Positions 1 through 9,102 of a DNA stretch of 64,000 nt are shown here, one piece after another (positions within the stretch are counted from its first letter, which is position 1; each line of letters opens with the position of its first letter). A program made the position numbers and the translations under genes. The stretch spans positions 1-64,000 of the forward strand of contig NZ_JH376598.1 in the NCBI RefSeq assembly GCF_000233955.1, given 5' to 3'. The notes below the pieces were generated by a model that had not been told where the DNA came from, made no database searches, and worked only from the letters and a program-made list of their open reading frames with translations. This stretch comes from Paraprevotella clara YIT 11840 (GTDB lineage: Bacteria > Bacteroidota > Bacteroidia > Bacteroidales > Bacteroidaceae).

Positions 1-9
1 CCCCCCCCC
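1..9. repeat. homopolymeric C tract
   Basis: At least nine consecutive C at the very edge of the window, inside or just before the 5' part of the acyltransferase frame. The true length is unknown because the window begins here. Such tracts can slip during replication and switch a gene on or off; whether this one does is inference. Confidence 0.5.
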
Positions 10-1031
10 ATGTAAACAAATTTAAATATAATAATATCAATGGATTGCGTGCGCTTTCGGCTGTCGGGATTGCGATAATGCATTATCAAGCAAACATTTC
101 TGTTAAACCAGAATTGGGGTGGTTCTCGGATACATTGATACCATGGTTCACGTGGTTTGTAGTTTTGTTTTTTATGATTAGTGGTTTTGCTTTATGTTGC
201 GGCTATTATGATCGGATGAAAAACGGCCAAATATCATTAAATGATTTCTATTCTAAAAGATATAAGCGAATATTGCCTTTCTTCGGTCTGCTTTGTGTAT
301 TGGATTTAATTGTTGATTTTTCTAAGGAAAATTTGGCGCAGGCTTTCATGAATTGTACCTTGGTGTTTAATCTGTTGCCGAATCCCGATATAAAAGTGAT
401 TGGAGTAGGATGGTTCTTAGGTTTAATCTTTTTGTTTTATATGCTGTTCCCGTTCTTCGTTTTCTTATTGGATAATAAGCGTAGAGCTTGGGGTATATTC
501 TGTATATCTTTAATCATTAATTTCTTATGTCAGGAATACTTTTTTACGGAGATTTTCGTGGATTTTAATCCAAGTAGGCACAACATCCTGTATTCGGCTC
601 CTTTCCTGTTATCGGGTGGGTTATGTTTCCTTTATCGCGAGAGGCTGCATGAGTGGTCTGCGAAGTGGGGAAATGCTTTGTTGGTAGTTTGTTTGATAGC
701 AAATGGTCTGTATTTTGTTTGTCCTCAATCCGAATGGACGCTTCATCAGGTTATACCCTTGATGGTCGTATTTACGTTATGGCTGATTTATGCCATGGGG
801 GCAGAACATAAATGGTTGCATAATAGGATAATGGATTTTATAAGTGGCATTTCCATGGAGTTTTACTTATGTCATATGGTCATGTTCCGTGTGGTAGAGA
901 AGGTTCATTTGGAAAAAATGGTTCATAATGAGAATCTATTATTCCTTTTGACTTGTATGGCCGGAATAGGACTTGCAGTCGCGTTTTCTTATTTGGGCAA
1001 GAAAGTGATTGTCCGCTACAGTCGTTTTTAA
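3..1031 (+). CDS. acyltransferase family 3 membrane protein, 5' end cut
   Basis: Probable O-acyltransferase that modifies a surface polysaccharide in the inner membrane. The frame is open to the left edge. The residues before position 45 (ending Asn-Gly-Leu-Arg-Ala-Leu-Ser) match the usual start of the acyltransferase_3 fold, so the TTG at 45 is not the true start. A His-Tyr pair follows in the first membrane segment, which is where the catalytic His of this family lies. About eight to ten hydrophobic segments fill the remaining 330 residues. The ATG at position 10 gives an immediate stop in another frame. The glycosyltransferase downstream starts 56 bp later, which suggests one capsule or O-antigen operon. 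Substrate is unknown. Confidence 0.75.
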   Translation, partial: PPHVNKFKYNNINGLRALSAVGIAIMHYQANISVKPELGWFSDTLIPWFTWFVVLFFMISGFALCCGYYDRMKNGQISLNDFYSKRYKRILPFFGLLCVLDLIVDFSKENLAQAFMNCTLVFNLLPNPDIKVIGVGWFLGLIFLFYMLFPFFVFLLDNKRRAWGIFCISLIINFLCQEYFFTEIFVDFNPSRHNILYSAPFLLSGGLCFLYRERLHEWSAKWGNALLVVCLIANGLYFVCPQSEWTLHQVIPLMVVFTLWLIYAMGAEHKWLHNRIMDFISGISMEFYLCHMVMFRVVEKVHLEKMVHNENLLFLLTCMAGIGLAVAFSYLGKKVIVRYSRF

Positions 1032-1087
1032 TGTTTGATCGTTGGTTTGGGCACATATTCATTGATTCTTAATCCATAACATATTAT

Positions 1088-2224
1088 ATGAAAATAGCAT
1101 TTATCAGCACCCGTGGCATACCGAACAACTACGGGGGCTTCGAGCAGTTTGCAGAATATATCTCCGTGGGATTGGTCCGACGGGGGCATGAAGTCGTGGT
1201 GTACTCTCCGCATTTCCATCCTTACCGTGAGTCTGCCTACAAGGGGGTACGCATAAAGCATATTTATAGTCCGGAGAAATGGATGGGGAGTTCCGTGGGG
1301 AGTTTCTTTTACGATTTCCTGTCTTTGCGTGATGCTTTGAAGAAAGAGAAGTTCGACATTATTTACGAAGCGGGCTATACGAGCATTGTTCCGGCTTATA
1401 TCTGGTTTAATGTGAAGCGTATCAAGTATCCGCTTTTTACGACAAACATGGATGGGTTGGAATATAAACGTACGAAGTTTAACAAATGGGTACAAAAGTT
1501 CGTATTCTGGGAAGAACGTATGGCGGTGAAACACAGTCATTATTTGATTGCAGACAATATGGGTATCCGTGATTATTATAAGGAGAAATACGGGAAGGAA
1601 AGCAAGTTTTTGGCATACGGGGCTGACGTTCATGAGGATTACGATGTGGACGTATTGAAGGAGTACGGTTTGGAAGCGGGTGGTTATTTCATCGTGGTGG
1701 CCCGTCTGGAGCCGGAAAACAACCTTTTCATGGCCATAGAGGGATATTTGGCTTCGAACCAGTATGGTAAGCGTCCGTTAGTGGTTGTGGGAAAGACGAA
1801 TACGCCTTATGGAAAATATTTGGTGGAACGATATGGTCGCGATTGTAATATCCGCTTTGTGGGTGGTATATATGACTTCCGTAAACTGAACTCCATTCGT
1901 CATTATTCCTATGCTTATTTTCATGGTCATAGTGTGGGCGGAACGAATCCGTCTTTGTTGGAAGCCATGGCTTCCGGATGTTTTATTTTGGCACATGACA
2001 ATATCTTCAACCGTGCGGTCTTGGGCGAAAATGCCTTATATTATGGATCTACGGATGCAGCTACGGAGATGTTGGACGGAATAGACCAAGCGGTGTCTGC
2101 CCATAAAAAGGAATATACGGAACGTAATTTGGAAGTGATACGACGTGATTATTCATGGGAGAAACTGGTGGATGAACATGAAGAATACTTCAAATGGATG
2201 TTGTCACAACGAAAAGGTGGCTGA
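1088..2224 (+). CDS. GT4-type glycosyltransferase with DUF1972 N-terminus
   Basis: Retaining GT-B glycosyltransferase of about 378 residues, probably adding one sugar to a capsular or O-antigen repeat unit at the cytoplasmic face of the membrane. The N-terminus has the DUF1972 pattern (Gly-Ile-Pro then Tyr-Gly-Gly-Phe-Glu, residues 10-19) typical of rhamnosyl/glucosyl transferases of the WchF/Cps2T kind. Near residue 282 a Gly-Gly-Thr-Asn-Pro-Ser-Leu-Leu-Glu-Ala-Met stretch forms the nucleotide-sugar binding region. It is the last gene of the locus, as a strong terminator follows 35 bp after the stop. Donor and acceptor cannot be told from sequence. Confidence 0.82.
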   Translation: MKIAFISTRGIPNNYGGFEQFAEYISVGLVRRGHEVVVYSPHFHPYRESAYKGVRIKHIYSPEKWMGSSVGSFFYDFLSLRDALKKEKFDIIYEAGYTSIVPAYIWFNVKRIKYPLFTTNMDGLEYKRTKFNKWVQKFVFWEERMAVKHSHYLIADNMGIRDYYKEKYGKESKFLAYGADVHEDYDVDVLKEYGLEAGGYFIVVARLEPENNLFMAIEGYLASNQYGKRPLVVVGKTNTPYGKYLVERYGRDCNIRFVGGIYDFRKLNSIRHYSYAYFHGHSVGGTNPSLLEAMASGCFILAHDNIFNRAVLGENALYYGSTDAATEMLDGIDQAVSAHKKEYTERNLEVIRRDYSWEKLVDEHEEYFKWMLSQRKGG

Positions 2225-2259
2225 CGTTTGTCCGTAGTTGTGAGAATTGGCATGAAAAA

Positions 2260-2302
2260 CAAATCCCCGTGAAAACTTCAACATCGTTTTCACGGGGATT
2301 TG
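2260..2302. terminator. bidirectional rho-independent terminator
   Basis: Perfect 17-bp stem (2260-2276 with 2286-2302), 9-nt loop, T-rich on the right and A-rich on the left, lying between the convergent glycosyltransferase and GH43 genes. Confidence 0.88.
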
Positions 2303-2320
2303 TTTTGAGGCAAGGGCGGT

Positions 2321-4225
2321 TTACAATGTTTTCACCCCTTCAGCAGTGGGAGGAATCGGCTTGATGCTGCCATCTGCGTTATATTCCATCGGTTCGGCTA
2401 CGATAGAGCGGCTGTAACTGGTGCCGGTAGGCAGACCGCCATTATGGCTGATGAATATCCATTGGCCTTTAAAGTTTACTATGGCCGGATGGGTCGTGTT
2501 ACTGTTTCCGGCTATTTCTGAAATTATCCCTTTCGTTTCGTACGGGCCTTCAATGTGGTCGGCTACGGCGTAGGCTATTTTTTCCGGCCATTCGCTGGCG
2601 TATGTGAGGTAATATTTGCCATTGTGTTTGTGAATCCACGGAGCCTCAGTGAAAGGATGGCTCTCGTCAATATGGATGCGTTTCACCTCTCCCTCTGTTT
2701 CTATCATGTTGTCTTTCAGTTTCACGATATAACATTCGCGGTTACCCCACGTGAGGTAAGCTTGTCCGTCGTCATCGACGAATACGGCAGGATCGATACA
2801 AGCCCAACTGTGGTGGGAATCGAAACAGTCTTTGTTGGTGAGCAGCGGCTTGCCTAAAGCATCTTTGTAAGGGCCGGTGATTTTGTCGGATACGGCCACG
2901 CCGATACCGCACCAGTTGGTGCTGACATACCAATAGTACTTGCCGTTGCGTTCAGCCACATGTCCGGCGTACGCCTGTTTACTGGCAGCCCATTTGAAAT
3001 CTTCTACTTTCAAGGGGACCGGGTATTGTGTCCAATGCTTCATGTCGGTAGTGGAGAACACGAGCCAGTCTTTCATCACGTAACCGCTTTGGTTACCGTT
3101 TTGGTCACGTCCGGCAAAAAGCCATAGTGTGTCGCCCTTGACGAGTGCGGCGGGGTCGGCTGTATGGATGTGGCGGACAATGGGGTTGCCTTGGCTTTCA
3201 AACTCGTATTTGACTACGTAGCCCCACTTTTCTTGCAAACGTTGCAATTCGTCGCGGGTCAGTGAAATGACGGAACCGTGGCGCGGGAAAAAATCCTTGG
3301 TGAACGCTTTGGGTTCGGAGAAATGGTAAAGGTCCGTACTGGTCTGGTATTCATATCGTCCGCTGGTGTACATGTCGTACATCAATACGTATTCGTCTTT
3401 TCCGTTCAGTTTGAAGATGCTCGACCCCTCCACGGGCGTCTTTCCGGCGTAAGCGTCCAGATACTTGAAGTCCTCTTTCCACTTTCCTTTCAGGCTTTTC
3501 GAGGTGGCTTGTTGGATACCGTTTTTGATTTCCTTGCCGTTCTCGTCTTTGGTATTGCCTTTATAGAAAAGGTGGTAGGTACCGTCTTTTTCGATGATGT
3601 CGTTGTCTATGCTGCCGTATTTGGCAGAGAAAAGCTGTTTCGGCTCGCTTTCAAAGCCCGTGAAGTCCTTGTTGGCGTATGCGTAATAAGTGATGAGGCT
3701 TTTGCGGTCGTTGCGTTGCAAGGTAAAATAAATCATATATTTTTTGGCCTTGTGGTCGTAAATGGTCTGAGGAGCCCATACCCAATAAGCATCACCGAAA
3801 TGTTTCGGATAATCTTTGGACAGATTGATCTTGGCGTGTTTCCAATGAAGTAGGTCGTCCGAACTCAGGAGTACGATGCCCGGGTTTTCGTTCCAACCGT
3901 TTTTAGCGGTATTCATGTCCGTGGCTACGATGTAAAAGCGTCCGTCTTCACCGCGCAGGATGTGCGGGTCGCGGATACCGCCACTTTCGCTGATGGTGTC
4001 GGAAGCAATGACGGGGCGGTTTTCGTTAAGCGCGCGCCAGTTCACTCCGTCGTCGCTGAGGGCGAAACGCAGGTGTTCCTGTTGCTTGGCATCTCCTCTT
4101 CCTTCGAAATAGGCAAAAAGATATCCCTCAAAATTAGCCGGTGTTTCGGTTCGATTCGGTGTTGTCTTTCCGTGGCTCATGGTTGTAGCTAATAACAGAG
4201 CGGCAATGATGGTTTGTTTTTTCAT
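2321..4225 (-). CDS. secreted tandem GH43 glycoside hydrolase
   Basis: 634-residue protein with a signal peptide (residues 1 to about 19, Lys-Lys then a hydrophobic run) and two complete GH43 five-bladed propeller domains, about 32-335 and 350-634. Each carries the family's acidic triad: Asp86, Asp207 and Glu266 in the first; Asp357, Asp478 and Glu527 in the second. GH43 enzymes remove arabinofuranose or xylose units from plant polysaccharides, so a bifunctional periplasmic or secreted arabinosidase/xylosidase is likely. No lipobox Cys follows the signal peptide. There is no SusC/SusD pair next to it, so it stands alone. A promoter of the Bacteroides type lies about 50 bp upstream. The exact linkage specificity cannot be assigned. 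Confidence 0.85.
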   Translation of the reverse strand: MKKQTIIAALLLATTMSHGKTTPNRTETPANFEGYLFAYFEGRGDAKQQEHLRFALSDDGVNWRALNENRPVIASDTISESGGIRDPHILRGEDGRFYIVATDMNTAKNGWNENPGIVLLSSDDLLHWKHAKINLSKDYPKHFGDAYWVWAPQTIYDHKAKKYMIYFTLQRNDRKSLITYYAYANKDFTGFESEPKQLFSAKYGSIDNDIIEKDGTYHLFYKGNTKDENGKEIKNGIQQATSKSLKGKWKEDFKYLDAYAGKTPVEGSSIFKLNGKDEYVLMYDMYTSGRYEYQTSTDLYHFSEPKAFTKDFFPRHGSVISLTRDELQRLQEKWGYVVKYEFESQGNPIVRHIHTADPAALVKGDTLWLFAGRDQNGNQSGYVMKDWLVFSTTDMKHWTQYPVPLKVEDFKWAASKQAYAGHVAERNGKYYWYVSTNWCGIGVAVSDKITGPYKDALGKPLLTNKDCFDSHHSWACIDPAVFVDDDGQAYLTWGNRECYIVKLKDNMIETEGEVKRIHIDESHPFTEAPWIHKHNGKYYLTYASEWPEKIAYAVADHIEGPYETKGIISEIAGNSNTTHPAIVNFKGQWIFISHNGGLPTGTSYSRSIVAEPMEYNADGSIKPIPPTAEGVKTL

Positions 4226-4273
4226 GTGACTGTTGTTCTTTTAAGTGTAATGTTTTTCTGTCATTTTCAGCGG

Positions 4274-4304
4274 CAAAACTATGAATAAAATATTGTACAA
4301 GCAA
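4274..4304 (-). promoter_or_regulatory. promoter of the GH43 gene
   Basis: On the minus strand, TTG at 4304-4302, a 20-bp spacer and TAGTTTTG at 4281-4274 match the Bacteroidetes -33/-7 consensus. The start codon of the GH43 gene lies about 50 bp downstream. Confidence 0.6.
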
Positions 4305-4395
4305 GAAAACGGGCGAAAAAGGTGTTAAATATACACGTGTTATTCCTTTTAGACGTCGTTTGGTAGAACGATGTCTTTATGAGGACTTTCCGGTT

Positions 4396-5346
4396 TTATC
4401 CGTAAGCGAAATGGTCCACGATGAAGTTCGGCATCCAGACGCAAAGTCCCAGTCCGATGAGCAAGGCTGCAAAGACCACTAACGTGGTCTTGTCTTTCCA
4501 TGACGGGAGGAGTGTGGCACGGCGCATGCGGAGGTAGGTCAGTAGGTAGCCAAACAAGATGAGGAAGATGGGAATACCGAATACCCAACCGATAACCCAT
4601 CGCATTCGGGCATCGTGGTAGGCATAATTTCGTTCGATGAAATAAAATACGGTGCAGAAGTAGGTGAAATAGTATATCAAGGACGTGAGCAACACGAGGC
4701 TCAGCGTTTTTTGGAAAGGTTTCTTCTGCCAATAGGTACCGCCTAAAATGAACAAGGCTTGCAGGCAGTAGGCTTGGAGGATGGCTAAGGGCAGGTACAC
4801 GTCACATTCGCTACTTAACCATGGGACGGGGAACGACAGTGAGACTTCAGGATAGAGGAAATGGATGAAACCGATACGGGTGAAGTCGGCCAATACGGTG
4901 GCTAAACAAAAGATAGGGAAGGATATGATGGAGATTCTGAACCATCTCACAATAAACTTCTCGGCATTTGAAACCGGGAATGTCAGGTCGGTGATGTAAT
5001 CCTTCCGGTATTTTGATGTCTTGAAAAAAGTGCTGCCCGCAAAGGCCATGAAGAAATCGAAACACAGCACGGCCGTGAAGACAATGGAAAACCAACAGTC
5101 ATCTTTCCCGGACAAGGCGTTCTCCATAATCAGTTGGTAGCTGTTGTTGTCGGTTTCCATGCCTTGCCGCACTTGTTCCAATGCCACGACCACAGAGTGC
5201 GTTTTGGTGAAATCCATCCAGATGAAGAGCAGGGTCATGATACCGTAGGGGATGATGAAATAATAATAGAGTTGTGCGGCGTTTTCGCTCCAATCTTTGC
5301 GGAAATATTGGAGGAGGCGTTGGGCGTTCAATGTATTCTTGTTCAT
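4396..5346 (-). CDS. ABC-2-type membrane protein (third permease of the ytr-like operon)
   Basis: 316-residue polytopic membrane protein, last gene of the exporter operon, 11 bp after the GntR gene. About six to seven hydrophobic segments are visible. Its first 15 residues (Asn-Ala-Gln-Arg-Leu-Leu...Arg-Lys-Asp-Trp) follow the same pattern as the start of the two permease genes upstream, so the three are paralogs. It presumably pairs with the ATPase encoded at 7449-8294. Substrate is unknown; relatives of this operon type answer to cell-envelope stress. Confidence 0.7.
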   Translation of the reverse strand: MNKNTLNAQRLLQYFRKDWSENAAQLYYYFIIPYGIMTLLFIWMDFTKTHSVVVALEQVRQGMETDNNSYQLIMENALSGKDDCWFSIVFTAVLCFDFFMAFAGSTFFKTSKYRKDYITDLTFPVSNAEKFIVRWFRISIISFPIFCLATVLADFTRIGFIHFLYPEVSLSFPVPWLSSECDVYLPLAILQAYCLQALFILGGTYWQKKPFQKTLSLVLLTSLIYYFTYFCTVFYFIERNYAYHDARMRWVIGWVFGIPIFLILFGYLLTYLRMRRATLLPSWKDKTTLVVFAALLIGLGLCVWMPNFIVDHFAYG

Positions 5347-5357
5347 GATAAGGGTTT

Positions 5358-5744
5358 TTAAAGGTTGGACATAGTGTCTGAGGTGTCTGACAAATACTGC
5401 CGGTAAAGGGTTTCGAGTTCTTCCGCCGTGATGCCGATGGAACGGGCTTGCCGGAAAAAGTCGTAGAGTTCTTCATTCATGAAACTTACCCTTCGAAACG
5501 AACGGATGCGTTCCGATGCGCCCGGTTCCACGAAATAACCTATGCCACGTTGCATGCGGATGACAGAGCGGGATTGCAGGAAGTCGTAAGAGCGCATGGC
5601 CGTATTGGCGTTCACCTCCACCGTGGCGGCGTAATCGCGCACGGAAGGGATACGGTCGTTTTCAGCGTACCGTCCTTGTAGTATCTCATCGCAGATACGG
5701 TCGGCGATTTGCAAATAAATGGGTTTGTTTTCCTTGAAATTCAT
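5358..5744 (-). CDS. GntR-family regulator, YtrA type
   Basis: 128-residue repressor with an N-terminal winged helix (residues about 5-75; the Ile-Pro-Ser-Val-Arg motif of GntR proteins at about 32-36) and only a short C-terminal helical tail, as in the YtrA subfamily. I start it at 5744 because this ATG overlaps the preceding stop (ATGA) and gives the conserved N-terminus; a longer frame upstream overlaps the permease. The gene lies inside the operon it probably represses. The inverted repeat at 8319-8342, over the operon promoter, has the arms expected of a YtrA operator. Confidence 0.87.
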   Translation of the reverse strand: MNFKENKPIYLQIADRICDEILQGRYAENDRIPSVRDYAATVEVNANTAMRSYDFLQSRSVIRMQRGIGYFVEPGASERIRSFRRVSFMNEELYDFFRQARSIGITAEELETLYRQYLSDTSDTMSNL

Positions 5745-6598
5745 ACGCTTTTCGGATTGAGGGCATATTGGTATTTGAGGTCGTTCTTTTTCATTCTGCG
5801 GTAGGCCGATAGCCAAAAGAGGGAGGTCACGGCAAGCCAAAAGGCATGCCATACCACTTCGGCAGTCGCTGCTCCGGGCTGTTGGGGGTAAGTGTAAGGG
5901 TCACCTTCGGCAATGAGCGAGACTCCGATCGTCAAAAGGAGGGGCAACAACAGGATTGGGCATTTGCCGAGTGCGCGGTGCAGGGGTGTCCGTCCCGTTT
6001 CGCTTCTGGTGGAAATGGCTTGGCCCAACAGACTGGTCGTGAGGAGCATCCTGAGCACAAAGCCGGAGGAGGCCGTATGAAGTCCGGAAGTAAAGAGGAG
6101 GGGACGGGCGAAGCTGTAATCCAGGAAGGCCATGTTGCAAATGATGACACGGGTGATGTCTGCCGCCAAAATAATAAGAACGCCTGCCAAAATCGAAAGA
6201 GGAACGGTATAGAGCCACCATCGGGCGAACTTCTCGAACGTGGAGGCTGGGAGCAGCAAGTACCTGATGTGCTGTCCCTTGTTGTATATGGGCGCGTTCC
6301 ATAGCCACGGAGTGAATATAAGGAATAGGAAAAAGAATGCCGTAACGGTGACGAACGCAGCATTTTGGTTGGTGGCCGTGTCTGTGAGGTGGGCGAACTT
6401 GTCTTCCAGTATATCCGTTGGGACGGTCTGTAGCAAGGTGGCGTTTTCCGAATATGCTTTGAGGCAAGACACCGTGAGAATGGCAGAGAGTAACAAGTAG
6501 CCTGCGGCGAGAGTGACGAGGCAACGTGTACGCCGGGCTGCCCAGTCTTCGTGGAGCAAGACCGCGAAGCGTTTGCGGTCGAAACAAGAACGGTTCAT
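5741..6598 (-). CDS. ABC-2-type membrane protein (second permease)
   Basis: 285-residue membrane protein with about six hydrophobic segments. The start is set at 6598, 4 nt after the stop of the preceding gene, since the N-terminus Phe-Asp-Arg-Lys-Arg-Phe-Ala then aligns with Phe-Asn-Arg-Lys-Arg-Phe-Ile of the first permease; an upstream ATG in the same frame would overlap that gene by 100 bp. Its stop overlaps the GntR start. Role inferred: half of the transport channel of the neighbouring ABC exporter. Confidence 0.7.
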   Translation of the reverse strand: MNRSCFDRKRFAVLLHEDWAARRTRCLVTLAAGYLLLSAILTVSCLKAYSENATLLQTVPTDILEDKFAHLTDTATNQNAAFVTVTAFFFLFLIFTPWLWNAPIYNKGQHIRYLLLPASTFEKFARWWLYTVPLSILAGVLIILAADITRVIICNMAFLDYSFARPLLFTSGLHTASSGFVLRMLLTTSLLGQAISTRSETGRTPLHRALGKCPILLLPLLLTIGVSLIAEGDPYTYPQQPGAATAEVVWHAFWLAVTSLFWLSAYRRMKKNDLKYQYALNPKSV

Positions 6599-6602
6599 AA
6601 GC

Positions 6603-7442
6603 TTAATGTTTGGCGGATTTGACATAAGTGAGGTCGGTTTTGAGGATATGGCGGTAGGCCATGTACCAGTTGAGGACGGTGCACAGCAGGAAGAAGGCAT
6701 TCACAATAACGGGGCGGATGAGCCAAAGGTTGAAGGCTTCTCCCAGGGCGTAGCGCGAATGTGCGAGGGCGAAAGGCACGAGGATGACGAGCAGGAGGAC
6801 GACTGTGCGCACGCTTGCCCGTTTCGTTTCGGAGGTGCAGATGAAAACGGACTGCGCCCAAAGCATCAGGTTGAGCAGGGTAAGTAACCAGTATGGGTGC
6901 ACTCTGCCGTTCCAATAGTCAGCGTATGGCAGTAGGTGGGCATAGTCCACTTGCGGGACGATGAGGCTGCAAAGCCCCACACGTGTGAAGTCGGCGGCAA
7001 CGAATACCGCGCAGTAGGTCAACAAGGCGAGTGGGACGGCATAGAGCCAACGGAGCAGAAATTGCTCGAAGGCCGACACGGGGAAGGTAAGTGTACGGGC
7101 AGCTTGGGACGTGGCCTGCAATGCCCTTTGTGTCCGGCGTGCAGTGCCGACAAGGTAGAAGGCAAGAATCGGGAAAAACAGGGCACTCACGGAAGTCCAG
7201 CTTCCGTCCACGCCTTGGGCGAGGTCGGCCGATATGACTTTCCATTCTTCCGCACGTTGGGGACTGACGTAATGGCTGAGGGCATTGGCGCGGAGCGCGC
7301 CGCGTATCGTGTAGAAGCCGGAAAACACGGTGAGGACGGCGTAAATCACTACGGCCTGCAATCCCAATGCTTTCTGTCTTTCCGTCCAGTCCCAGCGGCA
7401 CAAGGCGATAAAACGTTTCCGGTTGAAAAACTGTGAATCCAT
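6603..7442 (-). CDS. ABC-2-type membrane protein (first permease)
   Basis: 279-residue membrane protein with about six hydrophobic segments, starting 6 bp after the ATPase gene. It shares its N-terminal motif and overall pattern with the permease encoded immediately downstream, so the pair looks like a tandem duplication. Likely one of the membrane subunits of the exporter. Substrate unknown. Confidence 0.7.
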   Translation of the reverse strand: MDSQFFNRKRFIALCRWDWTERQKALGLQAVVIYAVLTVFSGFYTIRGALRANALSHYVSPQRAEEWKVISADLAQGVDGSWTSVSALFFPILAFYLVGTARRTQRALQATSQAARTLTFPVSAFEQFLLRWLYAVPLALLTYCAVFVAADFTRVGLCSLIVPQVDYAHLLPYADYWNGRVHPYWLLTLLNLMLWAQSVFICTSETKRASVRTVVLLLVILVPFALAHSRYALGEAFNLWLIRPVIVNAFFLLCTVLNWYMAYRHILKTDLTYVKSAKH

Positions 7443-7448
7443 ATCCTT

Positions 7449-8294
7449 TTATTTTTCAGCATTAAACAAGGGGCAGATGGTTTCCGGGTGTGCCAGAGTG
7501 CCGTTGAAAAGTAACTCCAAGTTGATTTCCGAATCCTTGTCTTCCAGATTCGGGAGCATGACGCTGTGCCCGTTGTAGGAGGGGAGGGCATAATAAGCCT
7601 CTGAGGTTTCCGATTCATTGTCGGTTTGCGTGAAATATAATTTATGGCAGATTTCAGTTACCGACGCATCGAGCAGTACGTGGGCGTTATCCAAGATGAC
7701 CACGTGGTCGAGAAGTTGTTCCACATCTTGCACCTGATGGGTGGAAATCACGATACCGCGCGATTCATTCATTTCGCGGATGAGGAGTTTGCGGAATTGG
7801 CTTTTGCCGGGGATGTCCAGTCCGTTGGTCGGTTCGTCCATGATGAGCCACGAGGTACGGGTGGCCAAGGCAAAGCAGATGAGTGCCTTTTTCTTTTGTC
7901 CCATCGAAAGTTCGCCGAGTTTGATGTCCTCCGGCAGTTCGAACATTTCCAGATTACGGAGCAAGTTTTCGTGGTCGAAATGCGGATAGAAAGGAGCGTT
8001 GAGGCGGACGTACTTTTTCAGGTTGTAGTCCGGAAGGTCGAATTCTTCGGGGATGAGGAAGAAGTCACTCAATGTGTCCGGACGGCGCAAACGCACATCC
8101 GTGCCGTTCAGGCAGGCATGTCCTTCTGTCGGTGTGAGGAGGCCGGTCATCAGGTAGAGTAAGGTGGACTTTCCGACTCCGTTTTTCCCTAAAAGCCCAT
8201 AAATCTTGCCCTCGTCGAGACGGAGGGAGCAATCGTTTAATACGCGGTTTTTCCGTTTGGAATATCCAAATGAGAGGTGTTCAATGGTCATCAT
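7449..8294 (-). CDS. ABC transporter ATP-binding protein
   Basis: 281-residue cytoplasmic ATPase that should power the three membrane proteins downstream. Walker A (Gly-Lys-Asn-Gly-Val-Gly-Lys-Ser-Thr) lies at residues 36-44, the signature Leu-Ser-Met-Gly-Gln at 129-133 and Walker B ending Asp-Glu-Pro at 153-155. The last 70 residues are a C-terminal extension common in YtrB/CcmA-like exporters. It is the first gene of the operon. Two adjacent ATG codons (8294 and 8291) are possible starts. Confidence 0.88.
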   Translation of the reverse strand: MMTIEHLSFGYSKRKNRVLNDCSLRLDEGKIYGLLGKNGVGKSTLLYLMTGLLTPTEGHACLNGTDVRLRRPDTLSDFFLIPEEFDLPDYNLKKYVRLNAPFYPHFDHENLLRNLEMFELPEDIKLGELSMGQKKKALICFALATRTSWLIMDEPTNGLDIPGKSQFRKLLIREMNESRGIVISTHQVQDVEQLLDHVVILDNAHVLLDASVTEICHKLYFTQTDNESETSEAYYALPSYNGHSVMLPNLEDKDSEINLELLFNGTLAHPETICPLFNAEK

Positions 8295-8318
8295 AAGGCA
8301 ATGTTTTATAATTTAATT

Positions 8319-8351
8319 AGTGTATTAGTATAATAGTACACTGCAAATATA
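8319..8351 (-). promoter_or_regulatory. promoter and YtrA-type operator of the ABC operon
   Basis: On the minus strand a TATATTTG box occupies 8351-8344. The predicted start of transcription falls within an inverted repeat, AGTGTA (8319-8324), 12 bp, TACACT (8337-8342). These arms resemble the operator reported for YtrA-type GntR repressors, and such a regulator is encoded in the operon, so autorepression is inferred. Confidence 0.6.
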
Positions 8352-8522
8352 GGACAACATTGCGGAACGTACAAATAAAAGGCGGAGTATTTTTTAGGAT
8401 TTTCTCTTTTTATGCTGTTTTTAACTGAAGATAGGGTGGCATGTTCCCACCTTGGATTGTCTTTGCTATCGCGAAAATAGGATGCGGCTCGGCAGTTTTT
8501 CGCTCAAAAGCAAGCTTTTGGC

Positions 8523-8553
8523 TTGCAACTGCTCTCACCTTTCACTATCTTTG
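8523..8553 (+). promoter_or_regulatory. promoter of the DMP19-smpB-metH run
   Basis: TTG at 8523-8525, 20-bp spacer, TATCTTTG at 8546-8553. This leaves a short leader of about 14 nt before the ATG at 8574. Confidence 0.55.
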
Positions 8554-8573
8554 CAAATTCAAGACGCAAAGGA

Positions 8574-9089
8574 ATGGAACAGAAAATAATAACAATCAGC
8601 GATGCGCGGTTGCGCGAGGCGGCTGCACAAGGAATGGATGAGTTTTTGCAGGTCTTCATCGACCGTTACCGGGAGGTTATCGGCGGAGAGTTGAATGCCG
8701 GGAACATGGGGATGCTCAATGGGGAACAAATTTCATTGCTTGCCTATGCCCTGTTTCGTGAGGAAGTGATGGACGGAGGATTTATCCAATTGATACACAA
8801 CGGCTACGGGCCGTTTATTTTCGACAATCCTTTTGCGAAAGCCATGCGGTTGATGGGGGCACATGATTTCTCCAAACTGGTATATAAAGGAAAGAGACTG
8901 TATGACAAATACAAGGAGGAACTGACGAAGGACTGTTCGGACGAAGAGTTTATGGCTTTGTTCGAGGCTTATCCGCAGTTTGACGACTTGGACGACGAGT
9001 TTGTGGAAATGGAAGAAGAAGTCACGGCTGCATTGGCTTGTTATGTGGATGAACACCTCGAGCTGTTTGCCGAGGTGGTGAAAGAGTAA
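8574..9089 (+). CDS. DMP19-like (DUF4375) protein
   Basis: 171-residue acidic cytoplasmic protein; the C-terminal third is very rich in Asp and Glu (a run around residues 125-155). Size, acidity and the pattern Leu-Asn-Gly-Glu-Gln-Ile...Gly-Gly-Phe-Ile-Gln-Leu suggest the DMP19/DUF4375 family, some members of which mimic DNA. The start at 8574 is chosen over an upstream in-frame ATG at 8523 because the promoter -7 box lies between them. It is 13 bp upstream of smpB and probably co-transcribed. Its role here is not known. Confidence 0.6.
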   Translation: MEQKIITISDARLREAAAQGMDEFLQVFIDRYREVIGGELNAGNMGMLNGEQISLLAYALFREEVMDGGFIQLIHNGYGPFIFDNPFAKAMRLMGAHDFSKLVYKGKRLYDKYKEELTKDCSDEEFMALFEAYPQFDDLDDEFVEMEEEVTAALACYVDEHLELFAEVVKE

Positions 9090-9102
9090 AGAGGAAAAAA
9101 AG

